NCBI GenBank assembly: GCA_015680685.1
Contig: MNCI01013895.1
Location: forward strand, 1,942,668-2,006,667
Reading direction: 5' to 3'
Origin: Gnetum montanum
Taxonomy: Eukaryota > Streptophyta > Gnetopsida > Gnetales > Gnetaceae
Length of the DNA: 64,000 nucleotides
Position 1 is the stretch's first letter; each line of letters opens with the position of its first letter. Positions 46,575 through 57,856 of the stretch are shown here, in pieces. A model generated the notes under the pieces. That model worked only from the letters and a program-made list of their open reading frames with translations. It made no database searches and had not been told where the DNA came from. The position numbers and the translations under genes are program-made.

Positions 46575-46763
46575 ATGGACTGGGCTAGGAGGGAGCACTC
46601 ATGATGGACTGGAGCTGGAGCATTTACGAAAGGAACAAGTTTGGTCACATGGCTATGGATAAACAACGGAAGATGCAATCTCAGTGTTGGTAGCAATGCA
46701 TCTCATTTTATTTTCTCTCTCTTCAAGCTATCAAATAAGGGCCTAGATGTTATTTACGTATAG
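46575..46763 (+). pseudogene. Small conserved 3' ORF of element C (one stop)
   Basis: 63 codons with a single internal stop at codon 10. Reads MDWARREHS, then WTGAGAFTKGTSLV, NNGRCNLSVGSN and a hydrophobic HFIFSLFKL segment. It is collinear with the open 72-codon frame of element D (62159-62377), where a longer Leu/Phe stretch could span a membrane. No family recognised. Confidence 0.5.
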
Positions 46764-46931
46764 TGTTCACCACAAAGGGTATGAACACCAATGTTGTAAT
46801 GTGTTGTTGATCTGTTCACCAGGCACTTTGAGTCTGTCATCCCATTTCATCATCAGTGTCATTCAGTTAATAATCCCATAACTTCCCAATATTTTATAAG
46901 GAACTTAAGGATGAGTTTTCATTTAGTCGAA

Positions 46932-46947
46932 GGGGGGGGGGGGGGGA
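46932..46947 (+). other. Polypurine tract of element C, expanded to 15 G
   Basis: Fifteen consecutive G then A immediately before the 3' LTR. Sisters X and A have only five. Slippage or sequencing stutter is possible. Confidence 0.7.
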
Positions 46948-47770
46948 TGTTGAACTACAATATTGGGACCGCAATATCGGGTCCATGATATCAGAGCCTT
47001 CCAAGCGATATCGGGCATCTAATATTGAGACTTGCCTCATTACCTATAAATAAGAGGCAAGTGCACTTGGTTTTGGTAATTTGTCTTAGTTCCTTACCCA
47101 AACTCTTGCCTTTTTACCTTTCCAGAGATAGAATTATTTGTGAGTGCCCGCAGTAGGAGTCATAAAGGGAATGGATCTTTATTCGAGCATTGTGTACCTG
47201 AGCACACCTTGTGTATGACAATAAAGATGAACTTTGTGATAAACCTTGAAGCATTCAGAATAGATCAATTAATGTTAATTACTATTACTTAATGCTTTCC
47301 TTAGTTAATTAATGTTCTCTCTCTCACTCTACAACTCTCCTAAGTAAGCACACTCAATACGACCACTTCAAGCATGCGTGTAATGCTTGGTAACCCAGTA
47401 ACGATTAGCGTTTGGTAATCCATGTAGAGTTGCACTGGTTCAAGATGTGTTTGACAAGTGAGAATGGATGCTGGTGTTAGGACTATTGAAGCATAGTTAA
47501 GTAGTTAAATTAAATTAGTTACTTAGTTATCTCTCTCCTCCCTTTGTAGCACCAAGACATAAAAACATAAAAAACTATAAAAAATCATGTACCTCAAGTT
47601 TACTTAACCATACAATCGTGCTATACAAGTAAGCTTGGGAAGACAACAATTAATCAACCTGTCCTTATTCCACAAAGGTGCATAAGCACTTAGTCCTTGG
47701 AATTTGACTGAATTCTGTGTGTATGCTCGTATTCATATGGTTGAGCGTAGGGATACCTCGCCACTCATCA
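46948..47770 (+). repeat. 3' LTR of element C
   Basis: TGTTGAACTAC to CGCCACTCATCA. The U3 begins with three ~14-base units (CAATATTGGGACCG, CAATATCGGGTCCA, TGATATCAGAGCCT), and TATAAATA is at 47045-47052. It aligns with 37887-38684 along its length. Confidence 0.93.
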
Positions 47771-47775
47771 ACAAG

Positions 47776-48363
47776 TATATGGTTAAGTGCAACCGAGGCA
47801 TGTGATTTTTATCATTTTGTTTTTTGTAAGTTTAATCACCTACAACAATAATGAAAGGTAGAGTAACTTAGGATCTAATTTATCTATTTCCTAGCTAGCC
47901 TAATACAAGTACTCATCCCACTTTCATGGACACATCCTAAACACATATAGCCTTGTTGGGTTACCAAGTGCTACACATATGCTCAATGTGGTCATGCTTG
48001 TGTTCATTAACAACTAGAAATTAATTGCTTAATTAAAGTGCATTAAAGTGAAATGCATGAGAATAAAGTGCATGAGTATTAAATGCATAAAAAAAACATT
48101 AATCTATTCTTAGTGTTGTAAGGATGATCAAAAGAATTTTTTTTTATTCCCATCACACTACTATGCTTAGATACATCAATGTTTGAACAAAGATCCATAC
48201 ACACTTAGACTCTTGCTATGGACACTCAAAAAATATTCTAACTCTGGAGGAAATAAACTACAAAACCTTCACTAACTATGACAAATATTGATATCAAATT
48301 CATGAGCCTGAGCACAATATTTATAGGCTGGCATATACCCTACGATATCATATATCCGATGAT
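47776..48363 (-). repeat. 3' LTR of element B, inner part (truncated)
   Basis: Continues the LTR from 37886. It matches 57180-57780 up to the ACGATATCATATATCCGATG segment and then stops, with the U3 end and polypurine tract deleted. Confidence 0.88.
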
Positions 48364-48373
48364 GAGGTAAAAA

Positions 48374-49900
48374 AAAAGGATTTGATTGTGAGAGTGTCTA
48401 TGCAAGTGTATCCTTTCCAAAGTAGACATAGGCCTTTTATTTCCTTTGAATAACTTCAAACCGAGGAGGCCATGGGCCCCATGGATGATTAATGGTTATG
48501 GAAGGTTAAGTACAAACACCTAGAAGAAACTACCTAAGAATTTTGACACGTCAAACCAGGACATTGAACAAGAACATGAAATTGGCAATTGAGGTGAGAC
48601 ATAGAAAACATAGATAGATGAGAGAGAGAGAGTGGAATGAAGTTCCTGATTAAGGTTACATAAAGTCCCTTGTGAATTTTATGGTTAAATGACTTGATAA
48701 GATTCATCCTTAGTCCATACCACAACCAATCACATTTAGTGACTTTGCATCATCATTCTAAGACCAGTCCACACCCACCCTCCATAATCCCATCTCCCCC
48801 CTCTCAAAGACATAAGAGTGCTCCCACAGAATAGCCACCATTCCTTATTAGAAAAGAAAAGAGAAGCAAGAAGTAAGGACCTTAGTTAGAGGGGACCTTT
48901 AGGCATGGGTAACATGTCTTTCTAGTCCCATAACTAGTGCTTATAGCTCATTTATTTTTTCTAAGGGATGTGCTTTGAATTTCCATTGTTTTTTTTTGTT
49001 TTCTTTAAAATGGGAACCACACCATGCAAATAATTATCCATTTATTGTGTCTAAGGAGTGTGCTTTAAATTTCCATCATTTTTTTTCATTTTTTAATGTG
49101 AGCCACACCATACAAAGACTTATTCAACTTCCTTTATTGGTCAACATGGAATGGTAAGAAGTCCATGAAAGCACACATGCACCCAAGCAAGTACAAAAGC
49201 ACAAATAATACTAAATCCCCTTGGAGTTACACCCTATTCAAACCTTTGAATCCTTTCCAATTCTGAAGACTACCAAAGTTACAAATTTGTTATTATTTTG
49301 TTTAATGAAAAAGGGACTACACATTTCCAAAACAAGGAAAACCATAAACGTTGTGGATGGATGGATGTTATGGACTCACTGCCTGTTGCATGAAAAGAAA
49401 CCATGTCTTTGTTATTAGTAACAAAATTTAAAGCTAGAATCCAAGCACCAACAATCAAATAACAAAATAGTACATACCATGATCAAGCAACGAATTACCA
49501 CTATGCTTAGCATTTATTAATAAAAAGTTAGAAAATCTCACCAGAATAAAAGAAGATATAAAAGAAAGCATACAATATTCAAGAAATAAAAAATGTACTA
49601 ATGATGTTGTAAAACAAAAATTAGAGAAGATTAACAACATGAAAACAAGAAGATGTAAAATAAAGAATGTGTAAAATAAAAGGTTGCAAAACAAAAATGG
49701 TAAAAAATTAAGGATCCACTTATATAGTTAACATGGATGGCCATCTCTCCCATGACTGAGTTGAAAGGAGGAGATCTGAAATATGGAGCATAATTATCCA
49801 TCTGATGAGGCATTTGCTATATTTGTTGGCTTATGCTCATGGAAAGGTTTGACTTGTTGTATGTTGATCAACTATTTCTTGTCTAAGTTCTCAGGTTTGT
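48374..49900 (-). other. Conserved noncoding block after pol, element B copy
   Basis: Homologous to A 6620-8100: GGGCCCCAT near 48475, the AAGTCCCTTGTG block at 48662 and a TTAGTTAGAGGGGACCTTTAG-like core at 48883-48903. A/T-rich towards integrase. ORFs here are not credible. Confidence 0.6.
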
Positions 49901-50905
49901 AGATCATCATGATCACATAATGAAAAGTTTCATAAATTATATAAGGTCCTTCCCATACTATTTGGAACTTAGTTCATTGAGGTACATGTGTGGGAATTTA
50001 GTAGAGAACCTTATCTCCAGGTTGAAATTTGACATCCTTGATTTTAAGGTCATGATGCTTTTTATTATAGGCCTTGTGCAACTCGTTAGATGATAGGGCC
50101 ACCAATCGATTTTCATTTAGCAAGTTAAGATTCATTAGTCTTTCTTTTTGTGCTAGACTCAAGTCAAGGTCAAGGTCACAGGTTGTTGAAAGTGTATGGA
50201 AATCAGATTGAATAGGAAGTATTGGTAATTTTCCATACACAAGCTTATAGGGAGAGTAGCCTATAAGAAGTTTCCATGTTGAGTGGTAGGCCCAAAGAGC
50301 ATTGTTAAGTTTCATGCTCCAATATTTCCTATATTTGCTAACAATTCTTGTTAGAATTCTTGTGATTTTCCTATTGGTAACCTCAGCTTAACCATTGGCT
50401 TGGGGGTGGTAGGGTGTTATGAGTTTATGTTCAACCCCCAGCGTTGCATGAGCTTTTGAAAAGTAGTGCCTATAAAGTGAGCTCCATTACAAAACATTAA
50501 TGCACATGGTACACCAAACCTATTTATAATAGTTTTTTGTACAAACCAAGTAGTAGTAGAAGATGTACAGTTGATGACGGTTGCTACTTTTGCCCATTTC
50601 GTACAATAGTCAAAAACAACTATGATGTATGCCTTTCCATTTGACATGGATGTGATGGGACCCATGAAATCAATGCCCCAGATGTTGAAGGATTCTAGTG
50701 GTTGAATCCATTTTTGAGGTCCCTCCATTGGAGCAATGATTCCACCATCTCATTGGCATTGTTCACAAGAGTGGACATATTGATGAGCATCCCTAAAGAT
50801 TATTGGCCAATAGTACCCTACCATCAAGATCTTAATGGCCATGTGTCTCCCAGCATAATGGCCTCCACAAAGACCTTCATGAGCATCTTGGAGAACATGT
50901 AGTTG
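49900..50905 (-). pseudogene. Element B integrase (decayed, 5' part beyond a solo LTR)
   Basis: Pieces 49998-50315 (C-terminal core, LNNALWAYHSTWKLLIGYSP to KFQPGDKVLY) and 50417-50728 (core, FNIWGIDFMGPI, AYIIVVFDYCTKWAKVATV) are in the family order. The second catalytic Asp position reads FCNG instead of SDNG. The zinc-finger part (about 50760-50905) continues across the solo LTR at 50911-51805. Confidence 0.88.
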
Positions 50906-50910
50906 ATTAG

Positions 50911-51805
50911 TGATGAGTTTTAGTTTATTGTGTTAATTAGGCCCCATCAACATAGTCTGTTGCATCGACTGGGCCCCGTTGACATAGTCTATTACATCGA
51001 CGTGGACCTATCAACATAGGGGTCTATCCTGGTCTATAAATATGTGCTCACCAACTACATTTATGAAATCAATTATCAAAGTAGTAGTGGAGTTCTTATA
51101 GTTTATCTATTTCAAAGTTAGAATATTCTTCCCAAGTGCCTGTAGTAGGAGTCATTAAGTGTATGAATCTTTATTTGAGCATTTTTGTACCTAAGCATAA
51201 CAGTGTGTGTGATAATAAAGACGAACTTCTTGATAAACCTTGCAGCATTCTAGATAGCTTAAATGTTTCATTTATGCATTTAATGTTTTCAATTATGTAT
51301 TCAATGTTTTCCTATAATTAAGGTAATGAAGTAATTAAGCAAGATAAGCTAGATAGATTAAACACATAAGTACAATCGCTTTGAGTGTAGCACATATTCA
51401 CTTGGCAATCTTAGTAGTGTTATTACTTGGTACGCCCAGTAGTGTAGCACTTGGTAACCCAGCAGTGGATACATGGGTTCAAGACGTGTGCAAAAAGTGG
51501 GACTGGATGCTTATGTTAGGACTGTTTAGATACTAGTTAATTAGTTAATCCAATTACTTTATCTCTCTTTAAACACAAAAATCATAAAATACAAAATGAT
51601 AAAAATCACATGCCTCAATTAAACTTAACCATACCAATGTATGTCATGAGTGTAATTGGAAAGACAATGAAATACCTTTAGGCAAGGTTCACTTCCTAGA
51701 AGACTAGTGTTCTAGAAACTATAAAGTCCATGGAATTCAACTAGATCACACATGAATGCTTTGGGATTCATATGGTTGGGTGTAGGGGTACCTCACCACT
51801 CATCA
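50911..51805 (+). mobile_element. Solo LTR inside element B pol
   Basis: Flanks ATTAG (50906-50910) and ATCAG (51806-51810) match at four of five bases. Element A has uninterrupted sequence at the same place (about 9210-9230). Tips TGATGAGT/ACTCATCA; TATAAATA at 51035-51042. U3 has CATCGAC...GGGCCCC / TCAACATAG units related to the GAGGCCTC module of element A. Confidence 0.92.
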
Positions 51806-51810
51806 ATCAG

Positions 51811-53600
51811 CATCAAGGACACACCAATGAACTAGGCCATCGGTGCACACCTTGTAAAGGTGTTCGTTGATCTCCATGAAGCATTTTACCTAGTGAAGAA
51901 AATGTTGTTTCTTCCAATGGTCCAATCCTTGCGGCATCTTTTGGATGAGAAGATAGGTGAGAATGCCATCATATCATTTAGGGTCATTGGGAAATTGTTT
52001 ACTTATAGCCCCAAAAAAGAAGAGTTCATCAGGAAACATATCAAATAGTTGGCTTTCTTCCTCTGTGTTGTTCCATTATAACCGAGAAAAGTGATCAACA
52101 ATTACATTCTCAATGCTCTTTTGATCTACCATCATGAGATCAAATTACTATAAGATCACTATCCATCATATCACATAGGGGCTCACCATTGGCTTGTTCA
52201 TCAGGAAGTAGATGGCACTGTGGTCTGTGTGTACAAACAATTTATATCCAAGCACATAGTGCCTGAACTTTTCTAGAGTGAACACCATTATCATCAATTA
52301 TTTTTCTATGGTGTTGTAGTTCAATTGTGTATCCACAATGCTTTAGTTAGCACAGTGGATGTAATATGGATGTTTCTTATCATCCAATCACATAAGCACA
52401 ACTCCTAAGGCATAATTTGATGCATCTATCATAACATGAAACGATTTGGACCAATTGGGTGCTTGTAGGATTGGAGTTCCTACAAGTTTCTCTTTTAGCT
52501 ATTGGAATGCTTATTCACATTCTGCAATCCAGAAAAATGGAGCTTCTTTATTTTTTAGTTTCACTAGTGATTTTGTGGTCTTCAAGAAATTATCTATGAA
52601 TCGCCGATAGTAGCCAATATGTCCAAGGAATAACAGAACTTCTTTGACAGTTTCTGGTTGCTGGGTTATTCCTTGGATGACCCTTATTTTTTAGGGGTCA
52701 ACCTTAATTCTTTCTTGTGATATTTTTTGCCCCAATACAATGCCTTCCTAGACCATTAGATGACTCTTTTGCTAGTTGATCTTGAGGTTTGTCTCAACAC
52801 ATCATTTCAGTACTTGCTCAAGGCAATCCAAGGCTTGCTCAAATGTAACTCCATAGGTGGAGAAGTCATCCATGAATACTTCCACACCACTACCAATTTG
52901 CTATTGAAAAATGCTTAGAACTAGGCATTGAAAGGTAGCAGGGGCATTGCATAGACCAAAAGGCATCTTGTGATATGCAATAGTCCCCTAGGGACTTATG
53001 AATGTTGTTTTGGCTTAGTCTTTAGGCAAGATCTAGATTTCATTATAGCCACTATAACCATCTAGAAAACTGTAGTAGAAATGCTCAGATATTCTATCTA
53101 TCATCTGATCAAAAAATGACAACAAAAAATGGTCCTTGAATGTTTTCATATTCAGCAGTTGCAAATCGATACAAACCTGCCACTTGCCATATTTCTTTGG
53201 CATAATCATGAGTAGACTAACCCACTCGCTATCTATAATGGGATAAATGAACCCCACATTGAGGAGTTGTTTGATTTCCTCTTTAACAATCTACTTTATT
53301 TTGGGGTTTAATCGCCTCTGTGGTTGTCTCTTTGGCTTCATAGCTAGATCAGTGTAGATGCAATGCTAGCATATCCTAGGATTAATCCTAGTGAGTTTAA
53401 GATATGACTAAGAATTAGCTACTAACCATTTTTCAACCATCTTCAACAACATATTTTTCTATTTTGGAGCAAGATTTGCATTAATTATGACTAGCTTCCC
53501 ATTTTTAAAAAACACATATTTCATGCCAGCTAGTAGAGGTTTTAGTTCAAGAGGCTTTTACTTGAAGTTTTCAAGAATTTCCAACTCTTCCTAATAGGTA
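51811..53600 (-). pseudogene. Element B reverse transcriptase and RNase H (decayed)
   Basis: From 53600 downwards: PKKYGKWQVCIDLQLLNMK and YSFLDGYSGYNEI (53033-53257), VEVFMDDFSTYG with the catalytic FMDD intact near 52870, FLGHIGYYRRFIDNF, WSKSFHVMIDASNYALGVV, then RNase H with LEKFRHYVLGYKLFVHTDH (near 52260-52200). Stops are frequent, commonly at Gln/Trp positions when compared with A and C. Confidence 0.88.
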
Positions 53601-53635
53601 TTATCATTTGCATCATCAGAGAGTTGATGATGAAC

Positions 53636-54250
53636 TTACTCTAGTTCATCCATGCCTGGGACATATGTGCATGTTAGGCTCTTAGTTGGTTCCATGCAAG
53701 GTGTGCTTTTCTCAAAATTAGCGATTAGCCACTGGTGCCCTCCTATTTTGTGGATGCTGCATACATATACCTTTGAATTTTTTCTTCTGATGCACACTAC
53801 TTGCATGCAAAGATAGATGCTCGTTTTACTACCCAGAGCTTCTACACACAATTGCATCTTGTATCGCTGTACATGATGCATGGAACTCACTTCTTCTTGA
53901 TCTTTCTAAATGCATTTTCTTTGGATATTTCTAGGAAAAGATCTCTGATGTCCATTCTTACATCAACAGTGCTTAGCCATGCCCTTTCCAAGATGATTAG
54001 GAAATCCCCTTTGTAGTTCTCCACTTTGATCACTAGGAAATCAATAGGATAAGACCATCCATAGACAATGGTCACAATGTCTTCTACTAGTCCCAATGGA
54101 ATAGTGATGGACTGATTTGCTAATTTTAATTTGATAGTGCTCTTCTTTAAAGGAGGCAAGTTCCAGGTAGTATACATCTCATGATAAATTAGACTGACAC
54201 TAGAACCTAAGTTAAAAAGATCTTTGCATGGTTCATTCCCAGCAATTTTA
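53636..54250 (-). pseudogene. Element B aspartic protease (decayed)
   Basis: The active-site region near 54215-54190 reads DLFNLGSSVSLIYHEM, so the catalytic Asp is Asn. It is followed by VPLGLVEDIVTIVYGWSYPI and FLIILERAWLSTVDVR (53887-54177), then the 53636-53890 piece towards RT. 54251-54950 is the low-complexity gag-pol linker. Confidence 0.83.
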
Positions 54251-54959
54251 AACAGATTAAAGGACTCCCAGGATCTACTAACTTCATCGGAAGGTTTCCA
54301 ACATAGATCTAATTAGATACAACATAAGTAAACATCACAATATGGATCGTGGGCAATGTTTGGTTTGAAAGGGACTCGAAGGTATTTGATATAGAGGAAG
54401 GCAGAGGAATAGTGTTGTTAACCACAAGTGTATTTGAGGGCTTAGGCGAATTGTGTGATTGGAAGAAAGGTATTTTCCTTGATCAAGTACCTAAACCACT
54501 CAGTTGATGAATCAGTTGTAGATTAATGGCCTTGGTAGCATTGCGTTGCTACGATTGAGCTAGGAGTTCATCCTGCATAGGTGGAGTAGGTGATAGCTAT
54601 GTGGCTAGAGGAGGAAGATGTGTAGGAATAGGAGGAGGATAGGCATAAGAGGTAGTATCCATTCTTGCATGTGGAGAATGAGTTCAATAATAATTAGAAG
54701 GATGGTAGTGAGATTGGAAAGTAGAAACATGATTGAAGGAGTCATGTGGAGACAAGGGTTGTTGAACATAGTACCCATATGGATTAGGTTATTTGTAAGG
54801 GTATTACTACCTTGCTAGTGCCAATGCCCATGACTTTGGATGCTACCATTGTTGATATTGCTCATATGATTGCAATGGAGTTCCACTTGGATAATATTGT
54901 TGTTGCTAGTAGAACTACCTAGAGTTACCTTGAGAATAAGGTAATCTTCTGGATGTTTG

Positions 54960-56844
54960 CCTTTGTGTTAGTTGTGGATTCAAAGCATACACCCCAGACT
55001 CTTGTAAGTGTGACACTATGGGGCAACATCCCCTATGATGTCCATACTAGTAGACGTCACACCCACCATCATTATCTAATTCAATTTTTGCAACTTCTTC
55101 TATTGCAACAATCTTGCCCTTACCTTTTTGATAGGCATGTTCAACTTCCTTACACCTCCTACACTCACGATCACTACCTCATTTTTTGGACTCTTCAAAA
55201 CTTTTTACAATAGTTTGAAATCATGTTATCCATGGACTACCATAACTGATCATCCTTGGCCATAATTTCATATTGAAATTTTTGAGGCTATGAAGCTTTC
55301 CTATTCATCACCTCATCAAGTGTTGATTCTTCCGCACTATCACACAGTTGAACTTCCCTCTTGCGAATGGAAGGATCATGATTATAGTCTTTTGCACTTT
55401 CTCATTTTCTTAATTCACCTTCCTCTTTAGCTACCTACTTTATCAATCTTTGTATTTTATGGGTGCTTAATTCTGACAATCATCCTTAGCCATAGATGCT
55501 AAGGGTTCTCCTCGTTTTAGATCAAAACCCATCTACAATGTGGCAAAGTTGATCCAATTGAGAATAACCATAACTAGGACATCTATGCATTAAGGAATAG
55601 TATTGGCTAATGGCGGCATCCAAGGGTTCATCTGTTCCTTGTTTCCATCCTTGGATATGCCTTCTCAAGTCAGATACTTTGGAGTATGTTTGATATTTAT
55701 CATTGAACAATTCAAGCATTGTACTCCATCATTTAATAGATTCTAATTCTAAGGACTGGTACTAGTTTTCTACTTCTTTAATGAGTGTCCATAGGAAAAA
55801 CTTAAGATTTTTTCATTTATTCTCTATGTTCTGCAAGGCACATGCATCTTGGAAAGCTTGGAGATGGTTCTATGGATCTGAGTTATATCCCCCTTTGAAC
55901 CCAGGGATATTGTTCATATCTAATCCTTTGATCTTACTATCCTTTACATGCCTTGTTAGAATTTGTACTACCTCTACAATGTTTAGCATGATTTGGGTAG
56001 CAAGAAAAGGCTCATTAAGGCCTTGATTTTGGTTCCTGTAGTGCCCTCTACTACCCCTTCATTCATGGCGTTGCGTCTCTCTTGAATGCTCGTCCCCCTG
56101 GTTTTGCCTTGCCCAATGGTCCCTCTGATCATTTTGGTCCTATAAGTGACCATCACAGTGATGCCTCCTACAATTGTGATCAAAGCCAAAAGAAGAAGTG
56201 GATGATGATGAAGGTGAAGAGGAAGGAGGACTAGCACCATCACGGTGCCTACTACAACCTCTTTGGTGATTGCAACCATGATCACAATCTTGTTTCTTGT
56301 CCACATCCCTGCCTTGAATTAACTCTTTGGATCCTTCTTTGTCATTAGATTCATTCTTACCAGAACTAGAATTATGAATTATGGACTGCAAGTTCTAGTT
56401 TTGACCTCCTTCACCAAAGTCAAAGAGAGGAATTTTACTAAATGGAAAACCACTAGAGAAGGGCTCTCCACCATATTTTTGGTATAGTAGGAATGGAGAA
56501 TCATTAAATCTTTTTTCCTTTGCAGATTCATAATGCTATTCTAACTAGTGATCCCTAAGACATTGTGCCTCAATGGGATGATAATCCATGACATCACTAT
56601 CTTGCACAACATACTCAGCATGAAGTTCCTAAAGATCCCATCATATAAGCATTTGTTGGAGCATTGTAGGAAAGGTTCAATTGGATGGCAACACAATGTT
56701 TCCCTCCATGTCACACCATTGCATCTGTTAATCCTAGTGTACGATGAAGGTGAAATTTGGTACATACTCATCAGGATGAGCATATACCAGTGGATGTACT
56801 TCATCAAACTTGGGTAGAGAATCACTTCTATGAGGAGAAGACAT
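54960..56844 (-). pseudogene. Element B gag (decayed)
   Basis: ATG at 56844 (MSSPHRSDSLPKFDEVHPL). Next come YAHPDEYVPNFTFIVH and QMQWCDMEGNIVLPSN, a Ser/His/Gly-rich segment (56140-56391), the capsid core with MLELFNDKYQTYSKVSDLRR and AAISQYYSLMHRC (55522-55719), and a worn zinc knuckle near 55040 (CDVY...GHHRGCC). Gln- and Trp-derived stops interrupt it. Confidence 0.85.
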
Positions 56845-56988
56845 CTTATGTTAGAAAAAAAATAAACATGTAGTATGCTTCTTAAAATTATTATAGTAAT
56901 CTTAAAATGTGATATGACTCTAAGGTTTGTTTCAATGATTTGAACAATTTTCACTAAATCCTAGATAGCACATGAAACAACCAAAAGG

Positions 56989-57006
56989 TCCTTGGCAATG
57001 ATGCTA
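56989..57006 (-). other. Primer-binding site of element B
   Basis: Minus strand TAGCATCATTGCCAAGGA, one base from the 5' LTR. It differs from the element C site by two transitions, one of which breaks the TGG start. Confidence 0.7.
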
Positions 57007-57007
57007 A

Positions 57008-57851
57008 TGATGAGCAGTGAGGTACCCTACGCCCAACCATACAAATCACTAAGGCATTCACGTGTGATCCAGTTGAATTCTATGGACCTATAGTTCTCTA
57101 GTGTACTAGTTTCTCTATGAAGTAAAATGGGCATTGAGAACATTCGTTGTCTTCTTAGTTCCACTTGTGAAGTACAAGTATATGGTTAAGTGCAACCGAG
57201 GCATGTGATTTTTATCATTTTTTGTTTTGTAAGTTTAATTGCCTACAGCAATAATGAAAGGTAGAGTAATTTAGGATCTAATTTATCTACTACCTAGCTA
57301 GCCTAACACAAGTACCCATCCCACTTTCATGGACACATCCTGAACACATATAGCCCTTCTGGGTTACCAAACATTAAGCATTTCTAGGTTACCAAGTGAT
57401 ACACGTATGCTCGAGGTGGTCATGCTTGTGTCCATTAACAACTGGAAATTAATTGCTTAATTAAATTGCATTAAAGTGAAGTGCATGAAAATAAAGTGCA
57501 CAAATATTAAATGCATCAAGGAAACATTAAACTATTCTTAGTGCTACAAGGATGATCAAAAGGGTTCATTTTTATTCCTATCACACTACTGTGCTCAGAT
57601 ACATCAGTGTTCAAACAAAGATCCATACACACTCATACTCCTACTATGGACACTTAGAAAATATTCTAACTCTAGAAAAAATAAACTACTAGAGCTTTGC
57701 TAACTAAGACAAAAAATGAGACCAAAATTGTGAGCTCGAGCACTATATTTATAGGCTATCATATACCCTACGATATCGGATATCCGATAACGCATCCTGG
57801 GCCCTAATATCGCGTATCTAATATTGAAGCATATCAAAACATGACTCATCA
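57008..57851 (-). repeat. 5' LTR of element B
   Basis: TGATGAGCAGTGAGG to ATGACTCATCA. TATA box (TATTTATA on plus) at 57746-57753. The U3 contains ACGATATCGGATATCCGAT palindromic units at 57769-57787. Confidence 0.93.
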
Positions 57852-57856
57852 CTAAG

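Larger units (their letters stand above)
37887..47770 (+). mobile_element. Element C: nested Ty3/gypsy (Athila-like) element, best preserved in the window
   Basis: Flanked by exact ACAAG duplications (37882-37886 and 47771-47775) within the LTR of element B. It has both LTRs, primer site, gag, protease, RT, RNase H, integrase, a conserved noncoding block, a small 3' ORF and a polypurine tract. Fewer stops than A or B, and its LTRs are still closely similar, so it is a later arrival, although not intact. Confidence 0.95.
37715..57851 (-). mobile_element. Element B: degenerate Ty3/gypsy element with nested insertions
   Basis: Minus-strand order: 5' LTR (57008-57851), primer site, gag, protease, RT-RNase H, integrase, noncoding block, truncated 3' LTR (37715-37886 plus 47776-48363). 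Flanks ATAAG (37710-37714) and CTAAG (57852-57856) agree at four of five bases. Element C lies inside the 3' LTR and a solo LTR lies inside pol, so B is older than both. A deletion at about 48363-48373 removed the U3 end, the polypurine tract and whatever lay between that and the noncoding block. Confidence 0.88.
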
